Shown here: positions 1 through 7,329 of the stretch, in pieces
Layout: every line of letters starts with the position of its first letter
Position numbering within the stretch: the first letter of the stretch is position 1
Assembly: GCA_947632275.1 (NCBI GenBank)
Contig: CANROR010000048.1
Span: 1 to 9,103, forward strand
From: an uncultured Bacilli bacterium
GTDB taxonomy: Bacteria; Bacillota_I; Bacilli_A; RF39; UBA660
Length of the DNA stretch: 9,103 nucleotides
Direction of reading: 5' to 3'
Notes under the pieces: generated by a model
What the model saw: the letters and a program-made list of their open reading frames with translations, nothing else
Database searches by the model: none
Told to the model about the DNA's origin: nothing
Made by a program: the position numbers and the translations under genes

Positions 1-258
1 TTCCATTTCATTATGATTTAAATCGTTTTGTTTTTCTTTTTCAATATAATATTCTTTTAAATCTTTTTCTACTTGTTCTATTGTAAGATTGCCTTCTACA
101 TTATCCGTAATAAGTTTTTCAAAATACTTAGATGGTTTTAAATTATCTACTTCTTGAAGGCCTATAGCCATATCCCATTGTAATTGTTTTACATAGCCAT
201 TTGGTTTTACTTTTTCAGTGTATTCTACATTACTAGAATCTAAATCTTTTTCGCTCAT
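1..258 (-). CDS. Fic family protein, N-terminal part with VbhA-like antitoxin segment (cut by window edge)
   Basis: An open frame of 86 codons runs from ATG at 258 to the window edge with no stop, so only the N-terminus is present. The start has a good GGGAGG ribosome binding site at 265-270, six bases upstream. The segment W28-x-x-A-x-GLQ-x-VD-x-L-x-PS-x-Y (residues 28-45), followed by residues 51-56 (T-DNV-EG), is the pattern I know from the antitoxin-like N-terminal segment of Firmicute Fic proteins. Residues 51-56 match the Fic inhibitory motif [S/T]xxxE[G/N], whose Glu blocks ATP binding in the Fic active site. The rest is charged helix. Family knowledge: Fic domains transfer AMP from ATP to target proteins and the inhibitory helix keeps them off. 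The catalytic HPFx[D/E]GN[G/K]R motif would lie beyond the left edge and is not seen, so this could also be a free-standing VbhA-type antitoxin. It has its own ribosome binding site, 52 bases after the preceding gene. Confidence 0.7.
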   Translation of the reverse strand, partial: MSEKDLDSSNVEYTEKVKPNGYVKQLQWDMAIGLQEVDNLKPSKYFEKLITDNVEGNLTIEQVEKDLKEYYIEKEKQNDLNHNEME

Positions 259-304
259 TTAATACCTCCCATCCTTCTTAATCAACTATATTATTAGTTT
301 GATA

Positions 305-310
305 ATTATA
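305..310 (-). promoter_or_regulatory. possible -10 element for the Fic-like gene
   Basis: A perfect TATAAT on the minus strand directly follows the TAG stop of the surface-protein gene, about 47 bases before the Fic start. No convincing -35 hexamer is found 16-18 bases upstream. In DNA this AT-rich such a match may be chance. Confidence 0.3.
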
Positions 311-1147
311 CTATTTCTTCTTTATTCCTTTATAAATTAAATAACCTGCTCCTCCTAGTAAAGCAGAGGAACCTAAAGCTGCAAAAATGCCTAATTCACT
401 TTTTTCATCTTCTTTTATTTCGGCTTTTGTTTCTTCTTTTTCGACTATTAATGTATAATCCTGTTCTTCACCATTTTCGGCTATAACTCTTACAATTATT
501 TCATTATGACCTACTTGCAAATTTTCATTGCCTATAATTTCAACATGAGCATTAGAATCTTCTAATTCATAAGTAATATCAAGTTTTTCTTGATCACTCG
601 CAATATTAATTACATCACTTTTAAATAAATTAAAAATTACTTCTTGTCCCATAACAAAAATTTTAATATTTTTATTAGCACTTAATATTTTTTCTCTTGT
701 AATACTTAACTTATAATTTTTAACACTGCCATTTTCGGCCGTAACTTTAATACTAACAACATTTTCCCCAATTGTTAAATTTGGATTTTTTTGATAATCT
801 AAAGTTGCTTTAGAATCATTTGCAATTACCCTTATTGTTACACTTTCTTTAGTAGTTGAATAAACCATATTATTAGCAATTGCAATATCTTCTTCATCAA
901 TTGATACTTTTTTTAAAGAAGTATCACTACTTTTAACTTTTTCAGTTACAATTGGTTTATTATTTGTTAAACTAGAAGAACTGGATGAACTGTTACTATT
1001 TGAACAACCACCATGTTGAGAGCAACATCCGCGATGGCAATCACTACAACCAGGGCTAATTGTTCCATCATTACAAACAATATTTGCTTTTACCCCAATA
1101 GGATAAAAAGTTAACAATACTAAAAATAAAAAAATACTTCTTTTCAT
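311..1147 (-). CDS. secreted membrane-anchored protein with Cys-rich patch and two cadherin-like repeats
   Basis: 278 residues. Residues 1-21 are a signal peptide (Lys-Arg, then a hydrophobic stretch, ending G-V-K-A before N22). Residues 25-48 hold six cysteines in the pattern C-NDGT-x3-C-x2-C-x3-CC-x2-HGG-C. This resembles a small motif (CNDGT...GCCSxHGG) that recurs in secreted bacterial proteins such as the DUF3761 group; I infer disulfides or metal binding. A Ser linker (50-59) follows. Two repeats, about 88-151 and 155-236, each end in a V-x-AENG-x3-Y-x-L-x-[I/V]-x-[R/K]E strand pair, typical of cadherin-like beta-sandwich domains (PF12733). Residues 252-273 are a Gly/Ala-rich membrane span with a KKK tail, so the body faces outward. 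The ATG at 1147 has GGAG at 1152-1155 (four bases away) and GAGG further up. Its promoter is separate from the restriction operon. Function unknown; it could be an adhesin or an envelope-stalk component. The domain calls are from pattern reading. Confidence 0.8.
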   Translation of the reverse strand: MKRSIFLFLVLLTFYPIGVKANIVCNDGTISPGCSDCHRGCCSQHGGCSNSNSSSSSSSLTNNKPIVTEKVKSSDTSLKKVSIDEEDIAIANNMVYSTTKESVTIRVIANDSKATLDYQKNPNLTIGENVVSIKVTAENGSVKNYKLSITREKILSANKNIKIFVMGQEVIFNLFKSDVINIASDQEKLDITYELEDSNAHVEIIGNENLQVGHNEIIVRVIAENGEEQDYTLIVEKEETKAEIKEDEKSELGIFAALGSSALLGGAGYLIYKGIKKK

Positions 1148-1173
1148 AAAACTCCATAACCTCTATTAAAATT

Positions 1174-1203
1174 ATTATACCATTTTAAGTAAAAAATCTT
1201 CAA
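1174..1203 (-). promoter_or_regulatory. sigma-A type promoter of the surface-protein gene
   Basis: On the minus strand TTGAAG (1198-1203) is followed after 18 bases by TATAAT (1174-1179), which is preceded by TGG, giving an extended -10. Transcription would start near 1167, about 20 bases before the ATG at 1147. This is the best promoter match in the window. Confidence 0.6.
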
Positions 1204-1395
1204 TGAAATTTTATAATATAAAAAATAAACCAAATAAGTAAAAGAGCGCTAAATTTTAACTTATATTATAATTAATCATTAACAAAAAAATTAAATAATA
1301 TTTGGTTATCAGTTTTTTTATTATTTTAAAAAAAGCATTATGGAAAAGTAAAAGCACTAAAATAAAAATGCAAAAAACTATTTTTTTAATTTTTT
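1204..1395. other. AT-rich intergenic stretch, no gene seen
   Basis: These 192 bases lie between the restriction-operon terminator and the surface-protein promoter. They are mostly A/T runs with stops in all frames. I see no RNA gene, insertion sequence end or convincing repeat. Confidence 0.6.
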
Positions 1396-1433
1396 ACACA
1401 AAAAGCGATATGTTCATTTTAACATATCGCTTT
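1396..1433 (-). terminator. Rho-independent terminator of the restriction-modification operon
   Basis: A perfect 13-bp inverted repeat (arms 1402-1414 and 1421-1433, core GCGATATG, six-base loop) sits 11 bases past the stop of R2. In the minus direction the stem is followed by a T5 run. In the plus direction it is followed only by TTGACA-like bases, so it acts mainly on minus-strand transcripts. Confidence 0.8.
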
Positions 1434-1443
1434 GACATATATA

Positions 1444-2667
1444 TTATTTCACTCTTTTAATTTCATTAATTAAATAATTTATATCAGGTTTACCTCCATC
1501 AAAAAATTTATTAATCAAATATTCAAAATCTAGTAATATTAAAGATATTTTTTCATATGGTCTATCCCCTTTAGGAACATTCCAATTACTTTCGGCATAT
1601 CCTCTATATTTAATATATTCATCATTCTTTGATTTATAGGGCAAGATAAACGCATTATATATATTTTCTTCTGCAAAATTTAAGTTTTTTAGAACATGAT
1701 CTCCGTAGGTTATTTGTTTTTGGATTGAAGAAACATTAGGTAAATCACTTCTACTTTCAGTGACGCCAAATTTATAATACTTGGCATCTAATATAAATAA
1801 TTCATCATTTCTTTTTAATATTGTATCCGGCCTAAGTTGCGATTTATCCTTTTCTTTCACCCCATCTATTGTCCATGAAGCATCGGGAAAATAATCTTTT
1901 TTATCGATATCCTTAGAGCCAAAAACTGCATCAATCATATATTCCCAAACATAATAATATTTATATGTCCCAAAGTCCATCAAACTTTTATTAAGTCCCT
2001 CATAGGTAAATTTTAATATTCTTTTCATATGATTAATTAATAATTTTTTTCGATCATTAAAAGTTTTAGATAACACCTTATTTAATAGTTTTAGATAATA
2101 ATCGACATGTTCTTCAACGGTTTTTTTGTATAACTTAGATTTTTCATATTCTATATTTCCAAATAAAAATCCCACATATTTAATGGCTATTTCCAAACAA
2201 TATTTATTTAATTCCGTAATTACGGTATTTGTTTCCATTATATTTTCATAATATGGTTTAATAAAAATAATATTATCATCTTCAAAATAATGTTGGGAAT
2301 TCAAAGTTTTTTTCCAATTAATTTTTCCATTACTATTTTGTTTGTATATTTTTTCAATTTCTGTATAAAAGCCATTATTTAAATAGTCATTAATTATCCA
2401 AATAAAAGAGTTAAATGGGGTTTCAATTTCATCACCAGTTGAGGAACCAAAAATGGCATTTTCTCTTTCAATGCTTTTAACAATCGATATACTGTTCAAC
2501 AACTTTGATAATTTATTTTTTAGTTCTGAATCAATTTTTTCCACTTCTTCATTAATATTTTCAATTTCATATCCATAAGGTAAAAATATGGTCAAATTAT
2601 TTTTGCCATATTTTATACCTACAAAGCCATTTTTATTTTCACTTTTACTGAATATTATTTGCATCAT
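1444..2667 (-). CDS. R2: LlaJI-family restriction endonuclease subunit (McrC-like PD-(D/E)xK nuclease)
   Basis: This is the nuclease subunit of the operon. With the start preferred here it is 407 residues. The C-terminal half shows the catalytic pattern RPD (279-281), a strand, then LDAK (D294, K296), that is PD-x12-DxK. After it comes QKQITYG (about 316-322), usual for McrC/LlaJI nucleases, and an upstream E in VWEYM (about 242). The closing YEKISLILLDFEYL segment also fits LlaJI (PF09563). The N-terminal 200 residues are a helical and strand-rich region without a motif I recognise; in McrC this part contacts the McrB ring. An upstream in-frame ATG at 2685 would add six residues but has no ribosome binding site. 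The ATG at 2667 has GGAG nine bases upstream and overlaps the end of R1 by 23 bases, implying translational coupling. Family knowledge: cleavage needs the R1 motor. No catalytic residue appears lost. Confidence 0.87.
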   Translation of the reverse strand: MMQIIFSKSENKNGFVGIKYGKNNLTIFLPYGYEIENINEEVEKIDSELKNKLSKLLNSISIVKSIERENAIFGSSTGDEIETPFNSFIWIINDYLNNGFYTEIEKIYKQNSNGKINWKKTLNSQHYFEDDNIIFIKPYYENIMETNTVITELNKYCLEIAIKYVGFLFGNIEYEKSKLYKKTVEEHVDYYLKLLNKVLSKTFNDRKKLLINHMKRILKFTYEGLNKSLMDFGTYKYYYVWEYMIDAVFGSKDIDKKDYFPDASWTIDGVKEKDKSQLRPDTILKRNDELFILDAKYYKFGVTESRSDLPNVSSIQKQITYGDHVLKNLNFAEENIYNAFILPYKSKNDEYIKYRGYAESNWNVPKGDRPYEKISLILLDFEYLINKFFDGGKPDINYLINEIKRVK

Positions 2668-5095
2668 AAAGTTCTTCTCCAGCATTATTGATAGTTATAT
2701 CAAAGAAATCATTAAATATTTCCATATAAAATTCGTTGTATTTTTTTACTAAATCATCATATGATTCTATTCTATATTCCTTTTTAAACCAATAATCAGG
2801 ATTAATTCTGGCAATATCTTCCCAAAGATACGATAATACTTTATCTGCGAATTCAGCAGGGTTTCCTAATTCTTTTTCCGTTACAAAGTATGCCCCTAAT
2901 TGCTTATCTTCACCATTTATTCCCGATGGGTCTCTTTTTATTTTATCATTAATTGTTTTTACAAATTCGCCCCATTTAATACCTTTATATTTATTTTGGG
3001 TCGGAACAATTTCAATATGTTCATATTTAGAACCCTCGATCTTATTTTCAATATATTCCATATCCCATCTCCGTTTGAATGCGGTATCTAGGGTAAATAC
3101 ATTTTGATCACTCGTATTCATTGTTCCGATTATGTGTAAATTCCGAGGAATTCTAATTTCATCATCTTCTAAGCAAATATGTTTTTCTTTTAAATAATCA
3201 CTAAGTAATTGATGAGTAATCGGATAAACACTTAATCCCGCTTTTCTATCTAATAATTGAAATATATCGCCGAAGATCGCGGCCGCATTGCCTCTATTTA
3301 TCTCTTCAATAATTAAAGCCACATCTTTATCTTTATTGTTTAGAGCATATAGTAAGGCTTTGGCAAATGGACCTTCCACAAAGTTATACTCAACTTTTTT
3401 ATCAACAACTTTAGGAATTATTTGCCCAACAAAATCACTATTGGAATAATCAGGATAGAAAGTAGTTCTAAATACTTTATAATCCGGCAAACAATATTTT
3501 TCATTTACTTTAAAACTTTTGCCACATCCAGGAACTCCATAAAATATTTTATTTTCGCCTTCATATTTATTAGTATAACCACTCCAAGTATCAGAATCTA
3601 TATTATCATCTTCAACATCAAGAATATCCTCATTTTCATCCAAAATATTTTCCACAAAAGCATTATTTATTGGATTCATAAGTTTTTTCGCATAATTACT
3701 CAAGGCAACCCCTTTATTTAATTCTCTAGCCAGATTAGGACTTAAGTTAGCCTTTTTAACTATCATATCAGGGGTAATTTTATATTTACTAATTATTTGA
3801 CCATATTTTATTCCAAATAAATGAATACCAGGAGATTTTCCATATTTTTCGCGATAAGCAAGTATTTCTTGAGCTAAAAAATCTAAATCATATTGTTTAT
3901 CTTCGGCAACATCGAATTCTTCTAGTTCATTATCAACATCATCAAAATATTTCCATATGGCATCAGCAATGTAAAAACCATGATTTTCATTAGCTTCGGG
4001 AACATTTTTTCTAAAACTAATATTAGCATAATAGGAATTTATAATGGAAGAGCTATTATTAAATTCTTCACCAAAATAATCTCCTAATTTTTTATATCTT
4101 TTTTCATCATGCATCGCGATAAATCTATCGGGATAATATAAACTTAGTAACTTAGTTAAAAACAAATAACTTCCCGCGCCACCTAATAAATCATATTTTT
4201 CGGTTAATCGAAAATCGGGCGTATTATCTTTTACATAGGTAATAAAGTCATATATTTGTTTTCTTAATTTATTCCAATAATCATCTGGATCATCTACTAC
4301 ATTATTAAATTTGTCCTTATATACTTTATCTTTTTGGGAATAATATAAGCCAAATTTAGATTTATAAGTTCCTTTGGTTTTAAAACCAATATCTTTATAA
4401 CATCCATCATCAAACTTATAACAAAAACTATCATTATTTTCTTCACCAACACTACAATATTCTTCTTTAGTCATTGTTAAAAATCTATCTATAGGATATT
4501 CGGCAATAAATTTTTCTCTATTATTAATTTCATTTTCTACAAAAGTATTATTATTTAAATTAGCTATATAAAATTGTTTTAAAGATACTTCATTGTCACT
4601 TAAATTAAGGGATGATAATTTGGTATAATTTAGTCTGTTATCAAAATGTATTTCATTTGTTTCTTCATCATAGTAAATAATAAAAATTGAACCTTCGATG
4701 TTATTATCGTATAATTGTTTAAACCAGTTATAACTTTTATTATCGCTATCATGCATTTTTCTTTTAATTTGAAATTTCTCGGTTGAATCCCCGGCAATAG
4801 TATGGACAAATCTTATTTTAAAATCAACTTGTTGGTAACTATCGCCAATTATATCCAAGATATTTTTTTCTAGGACTAGTTTTACCCCATTATTTAGTTC
4901 AAAATATTCATCAGTATTATTTGGTTGAATTGGCGCTTTTATAATTACATTCTTTGCTATCAAGTAATTCATTAATTCCAAAGACAAATTATAAGATGAT
5001 TGTTGATTATCGTCTTTTCTAACCAAATGTAATTTTGATTGCGTTCCTTTTATTTCTCTTTTAAAGGGATTATTAATATTAAATTCATTAATCAT
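2645..5095 (-). CDS. R1: McrB-like AAA+ restriction subunit of a LlaJI/BsuMI-type system
   Basis: 816 residues from ATG at 5095. The C-terminal 300 residues are an McrB-type AAA+ motor: Walker A GVPGCGKS (520-527), Walker B ALIIEEINR (593-601), sensor-type TMNTSD (658-663) and the arginine pair in AFKRRW (about 672-677). In the McrB family this ring hydrolyses GTP and drives DNA translocation for the McrC-like partner, here R2. Upstream lies a module at about 270-390 (YW...LR start; LLSLYYPDRFIAMHDEKRY in the middle), then a small helical module with IHLFGIKYG (about 424-432), both familiar from large McrB homologues, then an acidic linker (about 484-503). The first 200 residues are unlike E. 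coli McrB and should hold DNA recognition; in Helicobacter LlaJI.R1 this part is a B3-like domain, which I cannot confirm here. A GTG at 5104 also opens the frame but lies one base from the GGAG (5106-5109). The ATG at 5095 is spaced ten bases and is preferred. The gap to M2 is 13 bases. Confidence 0.87.
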   Translation of the reverse strand: MINEFNINNPFKREIKGTQSKLHLVRKDDNQQSSYNLSLELMNYLIAKNVIIKAPIQPNNTDEYFELNNGVKLVLEKNILDIIGDSYQQVDFKIRFVHTIAGDSTEKFQIKRKMHDSDNKSYNWFKQLYDNNIEGSIFIIYYDEETNEIHFDNRLNYTKLSSLNLSDNEVSLKQFYIANLNNNTFVENEINNREKFIAEYPIDRFLTMTKEEYCSVGEENNDSFCYKFDDGCYKDIGFKTKGTYKSKFGLYYSQKDKVYKDKFNNVVDDPDDYWNKLRKQIYDFITYVKDNTPDFRLTEKYDLLGGAGSYLFLTKLLSLYYPDRFIAMHDEKRYKKLGDYFGEEFNNSSSIINSYYANISFRKNVPEANENHGFYIADAIWKYFDDVDNELEEFDVAEDKQYDLDFLAQEILAYREKYGKSPGIHLFGIKYGQIISKYKITPDMIVKKANLSPNLARELNKGVALSNYAKKLMNPINNAFVENILDENEDILDVEDDNIDSDTWSGYTNKYEGENKIFYGVPGCGKSFKVNEKYCLPDYKVFRTTFYPDYSNSDFVGQIIPKVVDKKVEYNFVEGPFAKALLYALNNKDKDVALIIEEINRGNAAAIFGDIFQLLDRKAGLSVYPITHQLLSDYLKEKHICLEDDEIRIPRNLHIIGTMNTSDQNVFTLDTAFKRRWDMEYIENKIEGSKYEHIEIVPTQNKYKGIKWGEFVKTINDKIKRDPSGINGEDKQLGAYFVTEKELGNPAEFADKVLSYLWEDIARINPDYWFKKEYRIESYDDLVKKYNEFYMEIFNDFFDITINNAGEELYDANNIQ

Positions 5096-5108
5096 TCTAT
5101 TCACTCTC

Positions 5109-6167
5109 CTATTTATCTAATGCTTCATACATTTTATTCATACTACTCGCAACGGCTTTAGCTAATAAAACCGGTACGGCATTCCCTATTTGCGTATACT
5201 GACTAGTTTTAGTTCCTAAGAATTCAAAGTCATCAGGGAATGATTGAAGTCTCGCCGATTCCCGGGCCGTTGGTATTCTATTTTCTTTATAGTGAAAGTA
5301 ATTTCTATGGCCACAATCAATTGTTGTCGATGGTTTTTTACTATTCATTCGCTTAAAAGCCGAACTATAATTTCGCACTTTATAATACTCAGTTGGCAAA
5401 GATTTAATATTCCCCCCATCGGGAATCATAGCTATTATTTTTTTGGTTTCCGCAGTATGAACGGTTATCTCGTTATTTTTTATAGTTTTGGACTTTTGAC
5501 GCATTAGTTTTTGAAAATTATTTTGGGGTTCCGTTCTATATTGGGTTTCATCTTCACCATTATCTAATGATGGTAGATCACTTAAGGCTTCTTCCGTTCC
5601 CACGATGTGATCAACAGGTTTAGGATATTCAAATAATTTATTTTTAAATTTATCCTTTCTTAACCCGACAAAAAATACTCTTTCGCGATTTTGCGGTACG
5701 CCGTAATCACTAGCTCTTAACACTTTACAAGTAACATTATAACCTAATTTAGAGAATCTATCGATTATATCTTTTTGGAAATACCCTTTTTTCAATGTCA
5801 ATAAACCTTTGACATTTTCTAATATAAAAAATTCTGGTTTAATTTGTTCTACAAAACGAACATATTGCAAATAAAGGGTATTTCTTTTATCAGTTGCTTG
5901 TCTTTTGCCAACCATGCTAAATCCTTGACATGGGGGACCACCTATGATACCGATTATTTTATGTTTTTGAGCAAAATTTTTAATCTCTTCATTCGTGTAA
6001 TCATAAATATCTTTGGTAACTCCAACCTTTTTTTTATGATTAAGATTGAAAGTTTCTACCGCATCTTTCCAATTATCAATGGCAAGCTCTACTGTATAAC
6101 CGGCATCCTCGAATCCCTTAGAAAAGCCACCACAACCACAAAATAAATCAACAATATTTTTACTCAT
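5109..6167 (-). CDS. M2: DNA (cytosine-5)-methyltransferase of the LlaJI-type system
   Basis: 352 residues, full length for a C5 methyltransferase, which moves a methyl group from S-adenosylmethionine to cytosine C5. Motifs are in canonical order: I DLFCGCGG (7-14, SAM binding), IV GGPPCQGFS (76-84, catalytic Cys80), VI ENV (117-119), VIII QNRERV (159-164), IX RESARLQSFPD (302-312) and X GNAVP (328-332). The target recognition region is about 185-295. It begins inside the end of M1 (8-base overlap) with AAAGGAGG nine bases upstream of the ATG. Its TAG stop is part of the ribosome binding site for R1. The region from about residue 249 onward is strikingly like that of M1, while the first 240 residues are more diverged. 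Family knowledge: in LlaJI, M1 and M2 modify opposite strands of an asymmetric site; this one is probably the second-strand enzyme, but the sequence does not give its target. Confidence 0.93.
   Translation of the reverse strand: MSKNIVDLFCGCGGFSKGFEDAGYTVELAIDNWKDAVETFNLNHKKKVGVTKDIYDYTNEEIKNFAQKHKIIGIIGGPPCQGFSMVGKRQATDKRNTLYLQYVRFVEQIKPEFFILENVKGLLTLKKGYFQKDIIDRFSKLGYNVTCKVLRASDYGVPQNRERVFFVGLRKDKFKNKLFEYPKPVDHIVGTEEALSDLPSLDNGEDETQYRTEPQNNFQKLMRQKSKTIKNNEITVHTAETKKIIAMIPDGGNIKSLPTEYYKVRNYSSAFKRMNSKKPSTTIDCGHRNYFHYKENRIPTARESARLQSFPDDFEFLGTKTSQYTQIGNAVPVLLAKAVASSMNKMYEALDK
5221..5282. repeat. 62-bp near-identical block shared with 6266-6327
   Basis: These 62 bases in M2 match 6266-6327 in M1 with five differences, all silent: both encode the same stretch from NRIPTARES to FPDDFEF (motif IX). 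A weaker match extends about 20 bases further toward lower coordinates. This is a paralogous block, not a mobile element. Confidence 0.75.
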
Positions 6168-7218
6168 GACTTAAATCCTCCTTTATTAATTCGGCGACGG
6201 CTTTAGCCATTAAAGGAGGAACGGCATTTCCAACCTGCTTTAATTGACTAGTTTTGGTGCCACAAAATTCGAAGTCATCAGGAAATGATTGAAGTCTAGC
6301 CGATTCTCGGGCCGTTGGTATCCTATTAAATTTAGGATGAAAATAATTCATATGACCCGTATCTATGGTTATTGACGGTTCATCAGATTTTAACCGTTTA
6401 TAGGCCGAGGAATGTCTATTATCTCTTTTAGTATCCCATAATTCTTCGGGCACATTTTGCCAATTGCCACCTTCCGGAACATATTTCATTCTTTCTTGGA
6501 CTTTTTCATTTGGGTATTGGATATCATGATTTAAAACTATATTATTTTTAGCTCTTAAATATTTTTGAAATTTGGTTCTTGGGGGCTCATTTAATATTCT
6601 CGAATCACTATTTTCTAAAGCATATAATTCACCAATGGCTTCTTCAACCGTCACTTTATTTTTACCTTTTTTAATCTTATCGTAGTTAACTTCCCCGATT
6701 TCCTTTTTTATGCCGATAAAAATAACTCGATTGCGATTTTGAGGAACGCCATAATCACTTGAACATAAAACTCTAACGTCTACGTTATATCCCTCATTAG
6801 TTAATATCTCAATTATCTTATTTTTGGCAAATCCATTATTCTTAGTTAATATTTGTCTTACATTTTCAATCACTATCGCTTTTGGCTTTAACACTTTTAC
6901 AAATCTTATAAATTCGAAAAATAATTTATTTCTGGGATCATTTTCTAATTTTTGTTGTCTGTTTCCGGCAGAAAAGCCTTGGCAGGGAGGGCCACCAATA
7001 ATGACATCCACTTTCCCTTCAAACATATTTTTAATTTCCCTATCATCGATAGTTTTTATATCAACACATATTGACTTACTATTTTTAAAATTTTTTTTAT
7101 AGGTGTTAATAGCATCTTCATAAAAATCGATGCCACCGATTATTTTGTAGCCCGCTAATTGAAAGCCTAAACTTAAGCCTCCGGCCCCACAAAATAGATC
7201 TAATACTTTTAATTTCAT
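6160..7218 (-). CDS. M1: DNA (cytosine-5)-methyltransferase, first gene of the LlaJI-type system
   Basis: 352 residues with all main C5-methyltransferase motifs: I DLFCGAGG (7-14), IV GGPPCQGFS (75-83, catalytic Cys79), VI ENV (118-120), VIII QNRNRV (160-165), IX RESARLQSFPD (304-314) and X GNAVPP (330-335). The variable target recognition region is about 175-300. The ATG at 7218 has GAAGGAG ten bases upstream. It is the first cistron, so the host genome can be protected before the downstream nuclease genes are expressed. No controller (C) protein gene lies nearby. In Lactococcus LlaJI the operon is regulated by its own methylases acting on promoter sites; I see no GACGC or GCGTC between 7219 and 7440, so either the target differs or that control is absent. 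An orphan methylase pair is unlikely because R1 and R2 look intact. Confidence 0.93.
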   Translation of the reverse strand: MKLKVLDLFCGAGGLSLGFQLAGYKIIGGIDFYEDAINTYKKNFKNSKSICVDIKTIDDREIKNMFEGKVDVIIGGPPCQGFSAGNRQQKLENDPRNKLFFEFIRFVKVLKPKAIVIENVRQILTKNNGFAKNKIIEILTNEGYNVDVRVLCSSDYGVPQNRNRVIFIGIKKEIGEVNYDKIKKGKNKVTVEEAIGELYALENSDSRILNEPPRTKFQKYLRAKNNIVLNHDIQYPNEKVQERMKYVPEGGNWQNVPEELWDTKRDNRHSSAYKRLKSDEPSITIDTGHMNYFHPKFNRIPTARESARLQSFPDDFEFCGTKTSQLKQVGNAVPPLMAKAVAELIKEDLSHE

Positions 7219-7282
7219 GTTGATAACGCTCCTTCACATAAAATTGAGCACTAAAAGTTAACACAGACTGATTTTTTATCGC

Positions 7283-7309
7283 ATTTTAATAAACATCATA
7301 TAAAGTCAA
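7283..7309 (-). promoter_or_regulatory. possible promoter of the restriction-modification operon
   Basis: On the minus strand TTGACT (7304-7309) and TAAAAT (7283-7288) are separated by 15 bases, shorter than the usual 17. The hexamers are good (5/6 each) but the spacing would weaken it. It would give a leader of about 55-60 bases before M1. An extended -10 farther upstream is an alternative. Confidence 0.4.
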
Positions 7310-7316
7310 TCCTATT

Positions 7317-7329
7317 AACTTAACAAGTT
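7317..7329. promoter_or_regulatory. short palindrome next to the operon promoter, possible operator
   Basis: AACTT-AAC-AAGTT is a 5-bp inverted repeat with a 3-base centre, eight bases upstream of the putative -35. The place is right for an operator, but the arms are short and AT-rich, so chance is likely. Confidence 0.2.

Noticed and set aside
1245..1260. 16-base similarity to 7247-7262 flanking the restriction operon (AGCGCTAAATTTTAAC versus AGCACTAAAAGTTAAC), considered as cassette borders.
   Set aside because: Three mismatches in 16 AT-rich bases, no extended match, and another AGCACTAAAA copy at 1353-1362 shows such words arise by chance here.
1204..1395. Possible CRISPR, tRNA or small RNA gene in the AT-rich gap.
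   Set aside because: No spaced direct repeats, no cloverleaf or T-loop sequence, and no structured GC-containing segment apart from the terminator.
2900..3091. Plus-strand open frames inside R1, M1 and M2 (for example 2900-3091, 3422-3721, 5244-5507, 5844-6146, 6824-7102).
   Set aside because: They lie wholly antisense to well-supported genes, have Ile/Phe-rich low-complexity products, and no ribosome site or known motif.
1762..5502. Using GACGC occurrences (1762-1766, 5498-5502) to claim LlaJI specificity or site avoidance.
   Set aside because: Two hits in about 9 kb of AT-rich DNA say nothing reliable about the target, and target specificity cannot be read from the protein by eye.
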